From the NCBI RefSeq assembly GCF_016863335.1, contig NZ_BOOR01000024.1, positions 113,789 to 177,788 of the forward strand: a stretch of 64,000 bases of DNA, given 5' to 3'. This DNA comes from Planotetraspora thailandica (GTDB lineage Bacteria > Actinomycetota > Actinomycetes > Streptosporangiales > Streptosporangiaceae). The first letter of the stretch is position 1, and every line of letters begins with the position of its first letter. The position numbers were made by a program, and so were the translations under genes. Below are positions 49,401-60,286 of the stretch, piece after piece. Below the pieces are notes generated by a model, which had not been told where the DNA came from, made no database searches, and worked only from the letters and a program-made list of their open reading frames with translations.

Positions 49401-50774
49401 ATGACCGTCGAAGGCACGACCATCGCTCCCGCTCATGGCGGCCCGGAGCTCCCCCAGGAACGCCGCCTCGTCACCGAGATCCCCGGCCCGCGATCACGCG
49501 AGCTGTTCGCACGCAGGCAGTCGGCCGTGCCTCCGGGGGTCAGCACAACCCTCCCTGTCTTCGTGACCCAGGCCGGCGGCGGGGTCCTCGTCGACGTGGA
49601 CGGCAACTCGCTCATCGACTTCGGCTCGGGCATCGCCGTGACCAGCGTCGGCAACTCCGCCCCGCGCGTGGTGGAGCGTGTCCAGCGGCAGGCCGCCGAC
49701 TTCACGCACACCTGCTTCATGGTCACGCCGTACGAGTCGTATGTGGCGGTGTGCGAGAAGCTCAACGCCCTCACGCCCGGCGACCACGAAAAGCGCACCT
49801 TCCTGGTGAACAGTGGCGCCGAGGCGGTCGAGAACGCCATCAAGGTCGCCCGGCACGCCACCGGGCGCCCGGCGGTCGTCGTGTTCGACCACGGCTACCA
49901 CGGCCGCACGCTTCTCACCATGACGCTGACGGCCAAGAGCATGCCGTACAAGCACCGGTTCGGCCCGTTCGCACCTGAGGTGTACCGGGTGCCGCTGGCC
50001 TACCCGTTCCGGTGGCCGACCGGGCCGGACAACTGTGCGGACGAGGCCGCCGCCCAGGCCATCGACATGATCAACAAACAGATCGGCGCCGAGAACGTCG
50101 CGGCCGTGATCATCGAGCCGATCGCGGGCGAGGGCGGGTTCGTCGTGCCCGCACGCGGTTTCCTGCCGAAGATCGCCGAGTTCTGCAAGGCCAACGGCAT
50201 CGTGTTCGTCGCCGACGAGGTGCAGACCGGCTTCGCGCGCACCGGTGATCTGTTCGCCTGCGAGGACGAGGGCATCGTGCCCGACATCATCTGCACGGCC
50301 AAGGGCATCGCGGGCGGCCTTCCGCTCGCCGCGGTCACGGGCCGGGCCGAACTGCTCGACGCGGTGCACGTCGGCGGGCTCGGGGGCACCTACGGCGGCA
50401 ACCCGCTCGCCTGCGAGGCGGCTCTCGGCGTGCTGGAGACGATCGAGCAGGACAAACTGGTCGAGCGCGCCGCCCACATCGGCGAGATCATGCTGCCGCG
50501 GCTGCGCGCACTGCAGGAGCGTTTCGGCATCGTCGGCGACGTGCGCGGACGCGGGGCCATGACGGCGATCGAACTCGTGACGCCCGGCACCAAGGACCCG
50601 CTGCCGGCCGGGCCGATCGCGGCGCGGTGCCACGCGGAGGGACTCCTGGTGCTCACCGCCGGCACGTACGGCAACGTGCTGCGATTCCTCCCGCCACTGG
50701 TGATTCCCGACCACCTGCTGGAGGAGGGCCTTTCCATCCTGGAGCGGGCCGTCGCCGCCGAGGCGGGCGTCTGA
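49401..50774 (+). CDS. gabT: 4-aminobutyrate aminotransferase
   Basis: A 457-residue class III PLP aminotransferase converting GABA and 2-oxoglutarate to succinate semialdehyde and glutamate. Motifs: [50 protein letters not shown] with the PLP Asp, and the Schiff-base Lys in [23 protein letters not shown] box (TACCGT, 49388-49393) lies 7 nt before the ATG, so the message may be leaderless. A canonical terminator follows. Divergent PucR gene is its probable activator. Confidence 0.92.
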   Translation: MTVEGTTIAPAHGGPELPQERRLVTEIPGPRSRELFARRQSAVPPGVSTTLPVFVTQAGGGVLVDVDGNSLIDFGSGIAVTSVGNSAPRVVERVQRQAADFTHTCFMVTPYESYVAVCEKLNALTPGDHEKRTFLVNSGAEAVENAIKVARHATGRPAVVVFDHGYHGRTLLTMTLTAKSMPYKHRFGPFAPEVYRVPLAYPFRWPTGPDNCADEAAAQAIDMINKQIGAENVAAVIIEPIAGEGGFVVPARGFLPKIAEFCKANGIVFVADEVQTGFARTGDLFACEDEGIVPDIICTAKGIAGGLPLAAVTGRAELLDAVHVGGLGGTYGGNPLACEAALGVLETIEQDKLVERAAHIGEIMLPRLRALQERFGIVGDVRGRGAMTAIELVTPGTKDPLPAGPIAARCHAEGLLVLTAGTYGNVLRFLPPLVIPDHLLEEGLSILERAVAAEAGV

Positions 50775-50804
50775 CCCCCGCGGAGCAGACCACGCGATCA
50801 CGAT

Positions 50805-50841
50805 AAAAGGGACACCCCGCTTGTTGCCGGGTGTCCCTTTT
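50805..50841 (+). terminator. Intrinsic terminator after gabT
   Basis: Perfect 13-bp stem AAAAGGGACACCC / GGGTGTCCCTTTT with an 11-base loop, followed by TGTTGT. The only clearly canonical rho-independent terminator I see in the window; the A/T ends allow function in both directions. Confidence 0.9.
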
Positions 50842-50977
50842 GTTGTCGTAGACCCTGCTTCGTTGGGGTAAAGCCTGCGCCATGCCGCGATTTAACCGCC
50901 CCTTGGCCTGACATGCGCCGATCACAAGCCGTAACCGCGTTATAACGGTTTCGATACGCGATCGAGGGGGGACGTGG

Positions 50978-51226
50978 ATGGCCTGGAACCCGAACGGTGC
51001 CGAGCGCCTCATGCTGACGTTCGACCCTGCCGGCCTGACCCCCGTCCAGCGCGACGGCGACGCCTGCGTCGTCTGTCACAAGAAGTGGCCCCGCCCCCGC
51101 GTCAAGGTGGGGCGGCTCCCCGACAACGCCCCCGTGCACGCCTGCGACGACTGCGCCGAGGCACTGCTGCCCGCGCCCGAGGGTAAGGTTCCGCTCCCCC
51201 GCCGCTCCCGCGCCGCCATGTCGTGA
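50978..51226 (+). CDS. Small zinc-ribbon-like protein
   Basis: An 82-residue protein with two CxxC pairs (DACVVCHKKWPRP at about residue 30 and HACDDCAEALL at about residue 56), a likely four-Cys zinc site. GGGGGG lies 6 bases before the ATG. It is followed by a DoxX gene with near-overlap, so the two are likely co-transcribed. Function unknown; nucleic-acid binding or a redox role would fit. CGTTATAACG (50938-50947), a perfect 10-bp palindrome, sits in the promoter. Confidence 0.75.
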   Translation: MAWNPNGAERLMLTFDPAGLTPVQRDGDACVVCHKKWPRPRVKVGRLPDNAPVHACDDCAEALLPAPEGKVPLPRRSRAAMS

Positions 51227-51237
51227 GGGGCGATCTC

Positions 51238-51684
51238 ATGAGGCTCGACAGACTCGACGGACCGGTGCTCTCGTTGTTCCGCATCGTGACGGGCTTGATG
51301 TTCACCTGTCACGGGCTGGCCTCGATGTTCAACCTCTTCGGCGGCAACCGCGGATCGGGCCACGCGGTCGAGTTCGGCTCGTGGCCCGGCTGGTGGGCCG
51401 CCCTCATCCAGGGCCTGTGCGGTGCGCTCGTGCTGATCGGGTTGTTCAGCCGCGCCGCCGCGCTGTTCGCCTCCGGCTCCATGGCGTTCGCCTACTTCTC
51501 CGTGCACCAGCCGAGAGGGCTGCTCCCCCTCACCAACGGCGGCGAGTTGTCGGCGATGTTCTGCTGGTCGTTCTTGCTCATCGTGGTGCTCGGCCCCGGC
51601 CCGTGGGCGCTGGACGCCCTGCTACGCCGGTGGCGCGAACGCGGCAGAGCGCCCGTCCCCGCCCTCGCGCACGATCGGTTGTGA
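51238..51684 (+). CDS. DoxX-family membrane protein
   Basis: A 148-residue four-helix membrane protein of the DoxX family (LSLFRIVTGLMFTCHGLASMFNLF, then LIQGLCGALVLIGLFSRAAALFASGSMAFAYF and MFCWSFLLIVVLGPGPWALDALL). GAGGGG lies 7 bases before the ATG at 51238; a GTG at 51223 overlaps the upstream stop and would place the site inside the gene. DoxX proteins are linked to thiol/oxidative balance in mycobacteria; role here not shown. Confidence 0.85.
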   Translation: MRLDRLDGPVLSLFRIVTGLMFTCHGLASMFNLFGGNRGSGHAVEFGSWPGWWAALIQGLCGALVLIGLFSRAAALFASGSMAFAYFSVHQPRGLLPLTNGGELSAMFCWSFLLIVVLGPGPWALDALLRRWRERGRAPVPALAHDRL

Positions 51685-51688
51685 GGGA

Positions 51689-52885
51689 TCAGGGCACCGC
51701 CTGCGTCCAGCGCTGCGCCCACTGCGCGTAGGCGGCCGGCCGTACGGCGAAATAGAGGTTCTTGAAGGCCTGCGCCGTTCCCACGTGATAGTCGGCGCAC
51801 ACCCGCCTCGCGTCGCCCGTGCACGCTCCGGGATCGGCGGGCGCGAGTCCCGTCCACGCCGACGCCTGTCCCTGCACCTTGGCCGAGGCGGTCCATTCGA
51901 GCCAGCGGTAGGCGCACGACGGGTGGGCGGCGGTCTTCGAGACCATCCATGAGTCCGCCCATGCGGTCAGGGGCCGCCTGTCGAGCGCCTCGACGGGCTT
52001 GCGCCCGCGCTGGAGCACGTCGAGGTGATACGGCGTGCCCTGCGCCAGCCGCGCGGAATCCGACGCGAGCGCCTGCACCACCTCGATGGGGTCGGTCCAG
52101 AAGTCGCGCGTGCCGGGCCGCTCCGAGCCCACGAGCTTCATCGCCGCGTCGAGCTGTCCGGGCGTCAGGTCGAACGGGTTCTTGACGTCCTCGTCTCCGA
52201 GGGCGAGCGCCGCGTCCGCGATCGACATCGGGCTGTCCTTGAGCAGCACGGGCCCCTTGTCGCGGTAGATCGCTCCAGCGTTCGCGGGCGTGACCTTCGT
52301 GGTGTCGTAGAGCACCTCGTTGACGCCCCACAGGTACGGCACGCCGTACACCTGATCGTTCCTGGTGATCGCGGGAAGCCCCCGCAGCCGCGACGAGAGC
52401 TTGCCGTACCCCTTGATGAGGGCGGTGTTCAGCGGGGCGGCCTTGCCCTCGTCGATCAGCCTGCCCGCGATCTCGGGGGTGGCGGAGACCACGTCGGACG
52501 TGCCCAGGGACACGCCGCCCGGCTTGGCCTCCTGGCGGGGATCGTAGAACGTGAGGGACACCTTGCAGCCCGTCGCGTCCTGGAAGGGAGTCACCCAGTT
52601 GACCGTGGGGTCGGTGCTGCCCCACTCGGCGTACCCGTTGAGCGCGAGGACGCGTACCGACCCCTCGCCGGGGCCGGTCGACGCGAGCGCCGAAGGGGTC
52701 GCGGAGCCGCTCGGCGTGGGGGTCGGCGCCGGCGCGGAGGCCGGCGGGCTCGACGAGGAGGGCGTCGCCGCGGAGGTGGCGGGCGCGGCCTCGGCCGTGT
52801 CACTCTGCCCTGTCCCCCCGCAGGCCACGGCCAGGAACCCGGCGGCCGCCACGGCCACCGTCAGTTGTGTACGGCGAAGCCTCAC
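51689..52885 (-). CDS. Polyamine-type ABC substrate-binding lipoprotein (PotD-like)
   Basis: A 398-residue extracellular binding protein. Lipobox LAVACGG (Cys near residue 22), a ~50-residue Ala/Ser/Pro/Thr linker, then a spermidine/putrescine-binding-type fold (VRVLALNGYAEWG, GGVSLGTSDVVSATPEIAGRLIDEG, LWGVNEVLYDTTKV). No permease or ATPase genes are adjacent, so it either works with a transporter encoded elsewhere or as an orphan. It lies downstream of mmsA on the same strand, which supports a role in amine uptake. Confidence 0.8.
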   Translation of the reverse strand: MRLRRTQLTVAVAAAGFLAVACGGTGQSDTAEAAPATSAATPSSSSPPASAPAPTPTPSGSATPSALASTGPGEGSVRVLALNGYAEWGSTDPTVNWVTPFQDATGCKVSLTFYDPRQEAKPGGVSLGTSDVVSATPEIAGRLIDEGKAAPLNTALIKGYGKLSSRLRGLPAITRNDQVYGVPYLWGVNEVLYDTTKVTPANAGAIYRDKGPVLLKDSPMSIADAALALGDEDVKNPFDLTPGQLDAAMKLVGSERPGTRDFWTDPIEVVQALASDSARLAQGTPYHLDVLQRGRKPVEALDRRPLTAWADSWMVSKTAAHPSCAYRWLEWTASAKVQGQASAWTGLAPADPGACTGDARRVCADYHVGTAQAFKNLYFAVRPAAYAQWAQRWTQAVP

Positions 52886-52971
52886 CGGGCGGACCCCCTC
52901 ACGAGACGGACGTCACGAGCCTACTGGCCCCACGACCGCCTTCCGCCGCGGCTCGGCTCGCCGTGTACGGC

Positions 52972-54451
<1,480 letters not shown>

Positions 54452-54465
<14 letters not shown>

Positions 54466-55786
54466 CGTTGAGGGTCTCCAGAGCGGTGACGAGGATGCCC
54501 AGGCCCTCGCGGGCCTCGTCCTCGGTGATCGTGAGCGGCGGGGCCATGCGGAGCGTGTTGCCGTACAGGCCGCCCTTGCCGACGAGCAGGCCCAGCTTCT
54601 TGGTCTCCTCCAGGAACCGGACCGCCAGGGCGGGCGCGGGGGCGCCGGTGGCGGGGTCGACCAGTTCGATGGCGAACATCAGTCCCCTGCCGCGCACGGC
54701 GCCGACGACGCCGAGCCGCTGCTCGGCCTCGCGCAGGCCCGCGATGATGATGTCTCCCGTCCTGGCGGCGTTGGCCTGCAGGTCGTGGTCGAGCACGTAG
54801 TCGAGCGTGGCGTTGGCGGCCGCCATGGAGATCGGGTTGCCGCCGAACGTGGAGAGCCCGACGGCGTGCAGCGCGTCCATGAGCTCGCCGCGGGCGACGA
54901 CGCCGCCGACGGCGAAGCCGTTGCCCAGCCCCTTGGCGAAGGTCAGCATGTCGGGGACCACGCCGTGGTTCTCGATGCCGAAGAAGGCCGAACCGGTGCG
55001 TCCCCACCCGGTCTGAACCTCGTCGGAGATGAACAGGACGCCCTCCGCGTCGAGGACCTCCTTATAGGCGGCGAACAGGCCGTCGGGCGCCATGGTGAAG
55101 CCGCCGACGCCCTGGATCGGCTCCGCGATGAGCGCCGCGACGTCATTGGAGACCGCCGTGGCGAGCACGTGGCGCAGGTCGTCGACGCACGCCTTGATGT
55201 AGTCGGCGTCGGACAGGCCCCGGAACTGGGCGAGGTGCCGGTCGGCGCCGTGCAGGAAGTGCACGTTGAGCGGCGACAGCGAGTTGTTCTTCCACGAGCG
55301 GTTGGACGTGACGCTGACGGCGCCGAACGACCGGCCGTGGTAGCTCTGCCGCATCGCGAGCACCTGGTCGGTCTTGCGCGCGTAGGTCGCCAGCAGCAGC
55401 GCCGTCTCGTTGGCCTCAGTGCCGGAGTTGGTGAAGAAGACCTTGGCGTCGGGGATGCGCGACAGCCGGGCGATCTTCTCGGCCAGCTCGACCTGCGCGC
55501 GGATCAGGTAGAGCGTCGAGGTGTGCACGATGCCCGTCGCCAACTGGCGCTCGACGGCCTCCCGCACCTCGGGCACGTCGTACCCGATCATGTTGGTGAG
55601 GATGCCGGCGAAGAAGTCCAGATAGCTCTTCCCTGACGCGTCGACGACACGGTTGCCCTTGCCGCTGACGATCTCGATGGGTTCGTCGTAGTAGAGGTTC
55701 ACCCAGTTGGGCAGGACGGCGCGATGGCGCGCCAGGAGCTCCGCGGAGCCGGAGGGCGGCCCGGGGTTGCGGGAAGAGTCGGACAT
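54452..55786 (-). CDS. Class III aminotransferase of the beta-amino acid type
   Basis: A 444-residue PLP aminotransferase. NSGTEANETALLLATYA, MRQSYHGRSFGAVSVT, AEPIQGVGGFTMAPDG, FISDEVQTGWGRTGS with the PLP Asp, and the Schiff-base Lys in LTFAKGLGNGFAVGG. The partner mmsA implies that its product is malonate or methylmalonate semialdehyde, so beta-alanine or 3-aminoisobutyrate is the likely donor. The ATG at 55786 has no Shine-Dalgarno; GATACT lies 6 nt before it, suggesting a leaderless message. Confidence 0.88.
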
Positions 55787-55905
55787 GGTTCGAGTATCGC
55801 GGCTTCCCACCCTCGTCTCCCACCTCCCAACCTGTCGGAAAACTCCGACTCCGCGTTACACACTGGAACAGCATGCTTCCCGGCTATGTCAGGACATAAT
55901 ATGGC

Positions 55906-57372
55906 TCACACGGAGGCCGGTTCCTCCTGCGCGGGCTGCGCACGGGAGACGGGAACACGCCGCAGGACCAGCAGCGCCACCACGGCCGCACCCACGCTGA
56001 AACCGAGCCCCACCAGCGAGCCGACCGACATCGCGGAGACGAAGGCCTCGCGTCCCGCCTCGGCGACGGAGGGGTCGCCCAGCGCGAGCGCCCCGCTGAT
56101 CGAGTCGCGGGCGGCCTCGGGCGCCGAGCCCGGCATCGACGCCGTGTAGACGCCCGCCAGGACGCTGCCGAGCACGGCCACGCTCAGCGCCGCGCCGACC
56201 TGCTGCACCGTGTCGTTGAGCGCCGATCCGACGCCGGCCCGCTCCGGCGGCACCGCGCCCATCAGCGAGGCGTACGCCGCCGGACCGGCCAGGCCGCCGC
56301 CCACCCCCATGATGAGCAGGCTCGCGATGAGCACGCCGTAACCGCGGTCGAGCGTGGACAGCAGGCCGAAGCCGCCCGCCATGACCAGCAGCCCGGCGAC
56401 GATCAGCGTCCTGTTGTCGAGCTTCTTGCCCAGGCCCGCCCCTACCCCGTTGAAGACCATCGCGGCCGCGACGTACGGCAGCAGCGCCAGGCCGGCCTTC
56501 AGCGGTTCGTAGCCGAGGACGAACTGCAGATACTGCGTGAGGGCGAGCATCAGGGCGCCCGAGCCGAACGACAGGAGCACGATCGAGAACGAGGCCCCGC
56601 TGAACTGCCGGTCCCGGAAGAGCGACAGCGGCAACATCGCGTGCGCGACCCTGCGCTCCCACAACACGAAGCCAAGCAGGGCCAGCACAGCCACGCCCAC
56701 CACGACCGGGTTCCAGTCGCCGGCGGGCGCGGACACGACCGCGTAGACCAGGGCTCCCATGCCGATGACCGACAACACGACGCCGACCGGGTCGACGGGC
56801 CGGAATTCACCCTTCGACTCGGGCATCAAAACGAACGCCGCGACGATCGCCACGACCGCGATCGGCACGTTGAGCAGGAAGACCGAGCCCCAGTAGTAGT
56901 GCTGAAGCAAGAAGCCGCCCAGCGTGGGCCCGGCGATGACGCCGACCATGGCCACCGAGCTCCACGCGGCGAACGCCTTCCTGCGTTCGCTGTCGTCGAA
57001 GACGGTGATCATGATCGACATCGTGGACGGCATGACGAGCGATCCGCCCACCCCCATCAGCGCCCGGGCGCCGATGAGCTGCCACGGCTGGGTCGCGAGC
57101 ATGGCGAGGACCGAGGCGCCGCCGAAGAAGGCCAGCCCGATGACCAGGAACAGGCGCCTGCCGTACCGGTCGGACAGGCTTCCCGAGGTGAGCAGCAGCC
57201 CGGCGAAGACCAGGATGTAGGCGTCGATGATCCACTGCACGTCCGACGGCGAGGCGCCGAGGTCGCGCATGAGGGAGGGGATCGCCAGGTTGAGCACGGT
57301 GTTGTCCACGACGAGCGTGAGCAGGCTCAGGCAGAGGACGACGAGGATCCACCATCGGCGGGGATGTGACAT
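55906..57372 (-). CDS. MFS drug exporter, DHA2 (14-helix) family
   Basis: A 488-residue proton-driven exporter of the EmrB/QacA type with 14 predicted helices. Motif A GSLSDRYGRRLFLVIG between helices 2 and 3, the DHA2-type WIIDAYILVFAGLLL, and motif C-like GVIAGPTLGGFL are visible. GAGGTGG lies before the ATG at 57372; the longer frame to 57477 runs through operators. Repressed most likely by the divergent TetR through three operators. Substrate unknown; the partner regulator is of the TetR_C class typical of antibiotic sensors. Confidence 0.92.
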   Translation of the reverse strand: MSHPRRWWILVVLCLSLLTLVVDNTVLNLAIPSLMRDLGASPSDVQWIIDAYILVFAGLLLTSGSLSDRYGRRLFLVIGLAFFGGASVLAMLATQPWQLIGARALMGVGGSLVMPSTMSIMITVFDDSERRKAFAAWSSVAMVGVIAGPTLGGFLLQHYYWGSVFLLNVPIAVVAIVAAFVLMPESKGEFRPVDPVGVVLSVIGMGALVYAVVSAPAGDWNPVVVGVAVLALLGFVLWERRVAHAMLPLSLFRDRQFSGASFSIVLLSFGSGALMLALTQYLQFVLGYEPLKAGLALLPYVAAAMVFNGVGAGLGKKLDNRTLIVAGLLVMAGGFGLLSTLDRGYGVLIASLLIMGVGGGLAGPAAYASLMGAVPPERAGVGSALNDTVQQVGAALSVAVLGSVLAGVYTASMPGSAPEAARDSISGALALGDPSVAEAGREAFVSAMSVGSLVGLGFSVGAAVVALLVLRRVPVSRAQPAQEEPASV

Positions 57373-57382
57373 GAAGGCCACC

Positions 57383-57438
57383 TCGAACAGTGTGCGATTG
57401 GACTCGGACACCGTACGATATTCTCGAACAGTGTGCGA
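57383..57438. promoter_or_regulatory. Three phased TetR operators
   Basis: TCGAACAGTGTGCGA (57383-57397), TCGGACACCGTACGA (57404-57418) and TCGAACAGTGTGCGA (57424-57438) are three near-palindromes of form TCGnACAnyGTnCGA, with starts 21 and 20 bp apart, two helical turns. They fill the 83-bp region between the divergent exporter and TetR genes. Confidence 0.8.
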
Positions 57439-57455
57439 GCAAATATTCTGAGGCG

Positions 57456-58223
57456 ATGTCTGCGAAGCCGTTCTCATCCGTCTGGACGCGCGAGCGAAAG
57501 GGCCCCCGCGACCAGGGACTGAGCCGCGACCAGATCGTGCGGGCGGCGATGGAACTGCTCGACGCCGATGGGCTCGACGCGCTCAGCATGCGCAAACTCG
57601 GGGCGCACCTCGGCGCGGGCGCGACCAGCCTCTACTGGCACGTCGCCAACAAGGACGAACTGCTCGAACTCGTCATGGACGAGGTCTACGCCAAGGTGGT
57701 CATCCCCGAGGACGCCGACTGGTACAACGCCGCGACCGCCTTCGCCTACGGCATGCGCGGCGCCGTCTCTCAGCATCCCTGGAGCGTGACCCTCATCGGG
57801 GTGCTCCCGAGTCTCGGGCCCAACGCCCTGACTGCGGCCGAGCGTCTGATGGGGGCGTTCTCCAGCGCCGGCTTCGACGGCGTCGACGTCGACTACGCGG
57901 TCGCCGCCGTGGTGTCCTACACGCTCGGGGCCACCGTCCCCGAGGTCTCCTACCTCAACGCCGTCGCCCAGGCCGGCACCGATGTGGTGGGCATGCAGGC
58001 CCTCATGGGGCCGATCATCGAAGAAATCGGCGCCGGATACCCGAGCCTGATGGCGCGGTACGACGCCTCCGCCATCACGATGACCGACCCCTTGACAGCC
58101 AGGCGGTTCGCGTTCGACTTCGGGCTCGCGGCACTGCTCGACGGCCTCGCCGCCCGCATCCCCGGGAACCGGACAAAGGACCGCCGGATCACGCGCGAGG
58201 CCGAGGTCCACGGCGACACGTGA
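57456..58223 (+). CDS. TetR-family regulator of the exporter (TetR_C class)
   Basis: A 255-residue repressor of the tetracycline-repressor-like class: HTH with LSMRKLGAHLGAGATSLYWHVANKDELLELVMDEVYA at about residues 42-80 and a long C-terminal ligand domain. The preceding CTGAGG is a good ribosome-binding site for the ATG at 57456. It is divergent from the MFS gene and almost certainly binds the three operators between, controlling both genes until a drug-like ligand binds. Confidence 0.9.
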   Translation: MSAKPFSSVWTRERKGPRDQGLSRDQIVRAAMELLDADGLDALSMRKLGAHLGAGATSLYWHVANKDELLELVMDEVYAKVVIPEDADWYNAATAFAYGMRGAVSQHPWSVTLIGVLPSLGPNALTAAERLMGAFSSAGFDGVDVDYAVAAVVSYTLGATVPEVSYLNAVAQAGTDVVGMQALMGPIIEEIGAGYPSLMARYDASAITMTDPLTARRFAFDFGLAALLDGLAARIPGNRTKDRRITREAEVHGDT

Positions 58224-58307
58224 CGACGCGGGCGCAGGAGTTCCACGGAACGTGACAGGCCCTCATCTTGTCAGCTACTGGCCCATCACCTTTACATTGT
58301 GATCAGG

Positions 58308-58319
58308 TAGCCTCGGTAC
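58308..58319 (+). promoter_or_regulatory. -10 box for leaderless PucR mRNA
   Basis: TAGCCT (58308-58313) lies 6 nt before the ATG at 58320 and fits TANNNT. Confidence 0.45.
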
Positions 58320-59930
58320 ATGCTGCCCACAGTCGCCGACGTGCTCGCGCTGGACGCCGTCCGCCGGGGCAATCCGCGCGTCGTCGCGGGGGGCGACCGG
58401 CTGGACACCAAGGTCCGCTGGGTGCACGTCGGGGAGATCACCGACATCGCCCATCTCCTGCGCGGCGGCGAGCTCGTCCTCACCACCGGCGTCGCCCTGC
58501 CCGCCGAGCCGGACAAGCTGGCCGACTACATCGCCGACCTGGCCGCCGTCGGCGCCTCCGGCCTCGTCGTCGAGCTCGGACGCAGGTTCGTCCGCGAGCT
58601 TCCCCGCGCGGTCGTCAAGGCCGCGGAGGAGCATGGCCTGCCCCTGGTCACACTCGCGCGCGAGACGCCGTTCGTGCAGATCACCGAGTCGGTGCACGCC
58701 CGGATCATCGACATCCAGCTGCAGGAGCTGCGGGCCTCCGAGCAACTCCACGAGGTCTTCACCGAACTGTCGGTCGAGGGTGCCTCGCCGTCCGAGGTGC
58801 TCGCCCAGGTGGCCCGATTCTCCGGGCGGCCGGCCGTACTCGAGAACCTCGCCCACCAAGTGCTCGCCTGCGACGTCGCCGGGGGTGACACCGGCACCAT
58901 CCTGGCCAACTGGGAGACGCGGTCACGCGCGATCTCGCCCGAGGAGCGCACCGCCTACGACGCGGACACCGGATGGCTGGTCACCATGGTGGGCGCCCGC
59001 GGGCAGGACTGGGGGCGACTGATCCTCCTGTGCGACGCGCCTCCGACCCCGCACGACATCGTGCTCGCCGAGCGGGCCGCCACGACCCTGGCGCTCAGCC
59101 GCCTGCTGGAGCGCCACCAGGAATCCCTCGAACGCCAGGCGCACGGCACGATCATCACCGGCATCCTCACGCACGCGTACTCCGACCCGGACGAGGCGGC
59201 CGCACGCGCCCGCGCGGTCGGCGTGCCGCTCACCGGACGCAAACTCATCAGCGCCGTCATCCGGCTGACCGTGGCGACCGGCACCGCGCTCGGTGAGCAG
59301 GCCCGGCTGGGCGAGCTGGCCGAGGCGGCGGCCGCCGCCTGCCGCGAGGCGCGACTGCCCGCGCTGGTCGGCGCGCTCGACCAGAACCGCGTCGGCGTGC
59401 TGCTCCCCCTGCCGCCGCGGACCGCGGCCGAGTCGGCGCTCTGCGCGCTGGCCGACCGCCTCCGCGCCACCTTCCCGACGCCTTTCGTACTGGCCGCCGG
59501 ATCCATGGTCGAGTCGGTCAAAGACGTACGGCGAAGCTTCCAGGAGGCCGAGCAGGTGGCCGACGTCGCGGTGCGCCAGCCGGACGGCCGGGCGTTCTAC
59601 CGCCTCCCCGACCTGCGGCTGCGCGGCCTGCTGCATCTGCTGCGCGACGACGCCCGGCTCCAGACGTTCGCCGAGCGCGAACTGGGCGCGCTGCTCGCCC
59701 ACGACGCCCAGCGGCACGGCGACCTGGCCAGGATCCTGCGGGTCTACCTGGACGCCGGCCGCAACAAGGCGGTCGCCGCTCAGAAGGCCCACCTGTCCCG
59801 ACCCGCCTTCTATGACCGGCTTCGCCGGCTCGAACGCATCCTGGAGATCGACCTCGACGACGTCGAGTCCTGCTTGTCCTTACATGTGGCGCTTCTTGCC
59901 CTTGAGACCTTCCGCCGCGAAACCACCTGA
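58320..59930 (+). CDS. PucR-family transcriptional regulator
   Basis: A 536-residue regulator with the same layout as the 47-49 kb protein: N-terminal PucR domain (VADVLALDAVRRGNPRVVAGG...WVHVGEITDIAHLLRGGELVLTTG), GGDEF-like middle and a C-terminal HTH (RNKAVAAQKAHLSRPAFYDRLRRLERILEIDLDDVES). The aminotransferase/mmsA operon starts 2.5 kb to the left, beyond the exporter pair, and is a plausible target. Probably leaderless. Confidence 0.88.
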   Translation: MLPTVADVLALDAVRRGNPRVVAGGDRLDTKVRWVHVGEITDIAHLLRGGELVLTTGVALPAEPDKLADYIADLAAVGASGLVVELGRRFVRELPRAVVKAAEEHGLPLVTLARETPFVQITESVHARIIDIQLQELRASEQLHEVFTELSVEGASPSEVLAQVARFSGRPAVLENLAHQVLACDVAGGDTGTILANWETRSRAISPEERTAYDADTGWLVTMVGARGQDWGRLILLCDAPPTPHDIVLAERAATTLALSRLLERHQESLERQAHGTIITGILTHAYSDPDEAAARARAVGVPLTGRKLISAVIRLTVATGTALGEQARLGELAEAAAAACREARLPALVGALDQNRVGVLLPLPPRTAAESALCALADRLRATFPTPFVLAAGSMVESVKDVRRSFQEAEQVADVAVRQPDGRAFYRLPDLRLRGLLHLLRDDARLQTFAERELGALLAHDAQRHGDLARILRVYLDAGRNKAVAAQKAHLSRPAFYDRLRRLERILEIDLDDVESCLSLHVALLALETFRRETT

Positions 59931-60073
59931 CTCGTGGTCGGGAGATATCCGAACGACGATCGGGAAGATGCCGCATACCCGGATACAGGTCTGCCTCTCC
60001 GCGTGTAAGTCCTTTGCACCGACTACTCTCCGCACACTCGCGCACACCCTGCGAATCGTGCTTGTCTCAGAGT

Positions 60074-60286
60074 GTGCAGACGACGAGCGAACCCCACATC
60101 AGTCCGGCCATCGTGGTCCGAGCCCTCTCCGCCCGATTCCCCCAGTGGACGATCTGGTGGGGCCAGGCCACCACGCACTATTGGGGCATGTCCCGGCGGC
60201 GCAACGGTCGACTGATCCATGTGGAGGCCAGGTCGGCCCAAGACTTCGTCCAGCAGGCCCGCGAAATCGACGCCCAATCCCCCTGA
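60074..60286 (+). CDS. Small hypothetical protein
   Basis: A 70-residue protein beginning VQTTSEPHISPAIVVRALSARFPQWTIWWGQATTHYWGMSR. The Arg-x-x-Phe-Pro-x-W-x-x-W-W-G pattern resembles small uncharacterised actinomycete proteins with LxxxFPxxxxWWGxxTxxWWA, as I recall them. The GTG at 60074 is chosen; a longer frame to 60014 has no support. Repeat array 5 follows. Function unknown. Confidence 0.6.
   Translation: MQTTSEPHISPAIVVRALSARFPQWTIWWGQATTHYWGMSRRRNGRLIHVEARSAQDFVQQAREIDAQSP

Noticed and set aside
50938..50947. CGTTATAACG palindrome as replication or attachment site
   Set aside because: A single 10-bp palindrome in a promoter region; no DnaA boxes, integrase or other support.
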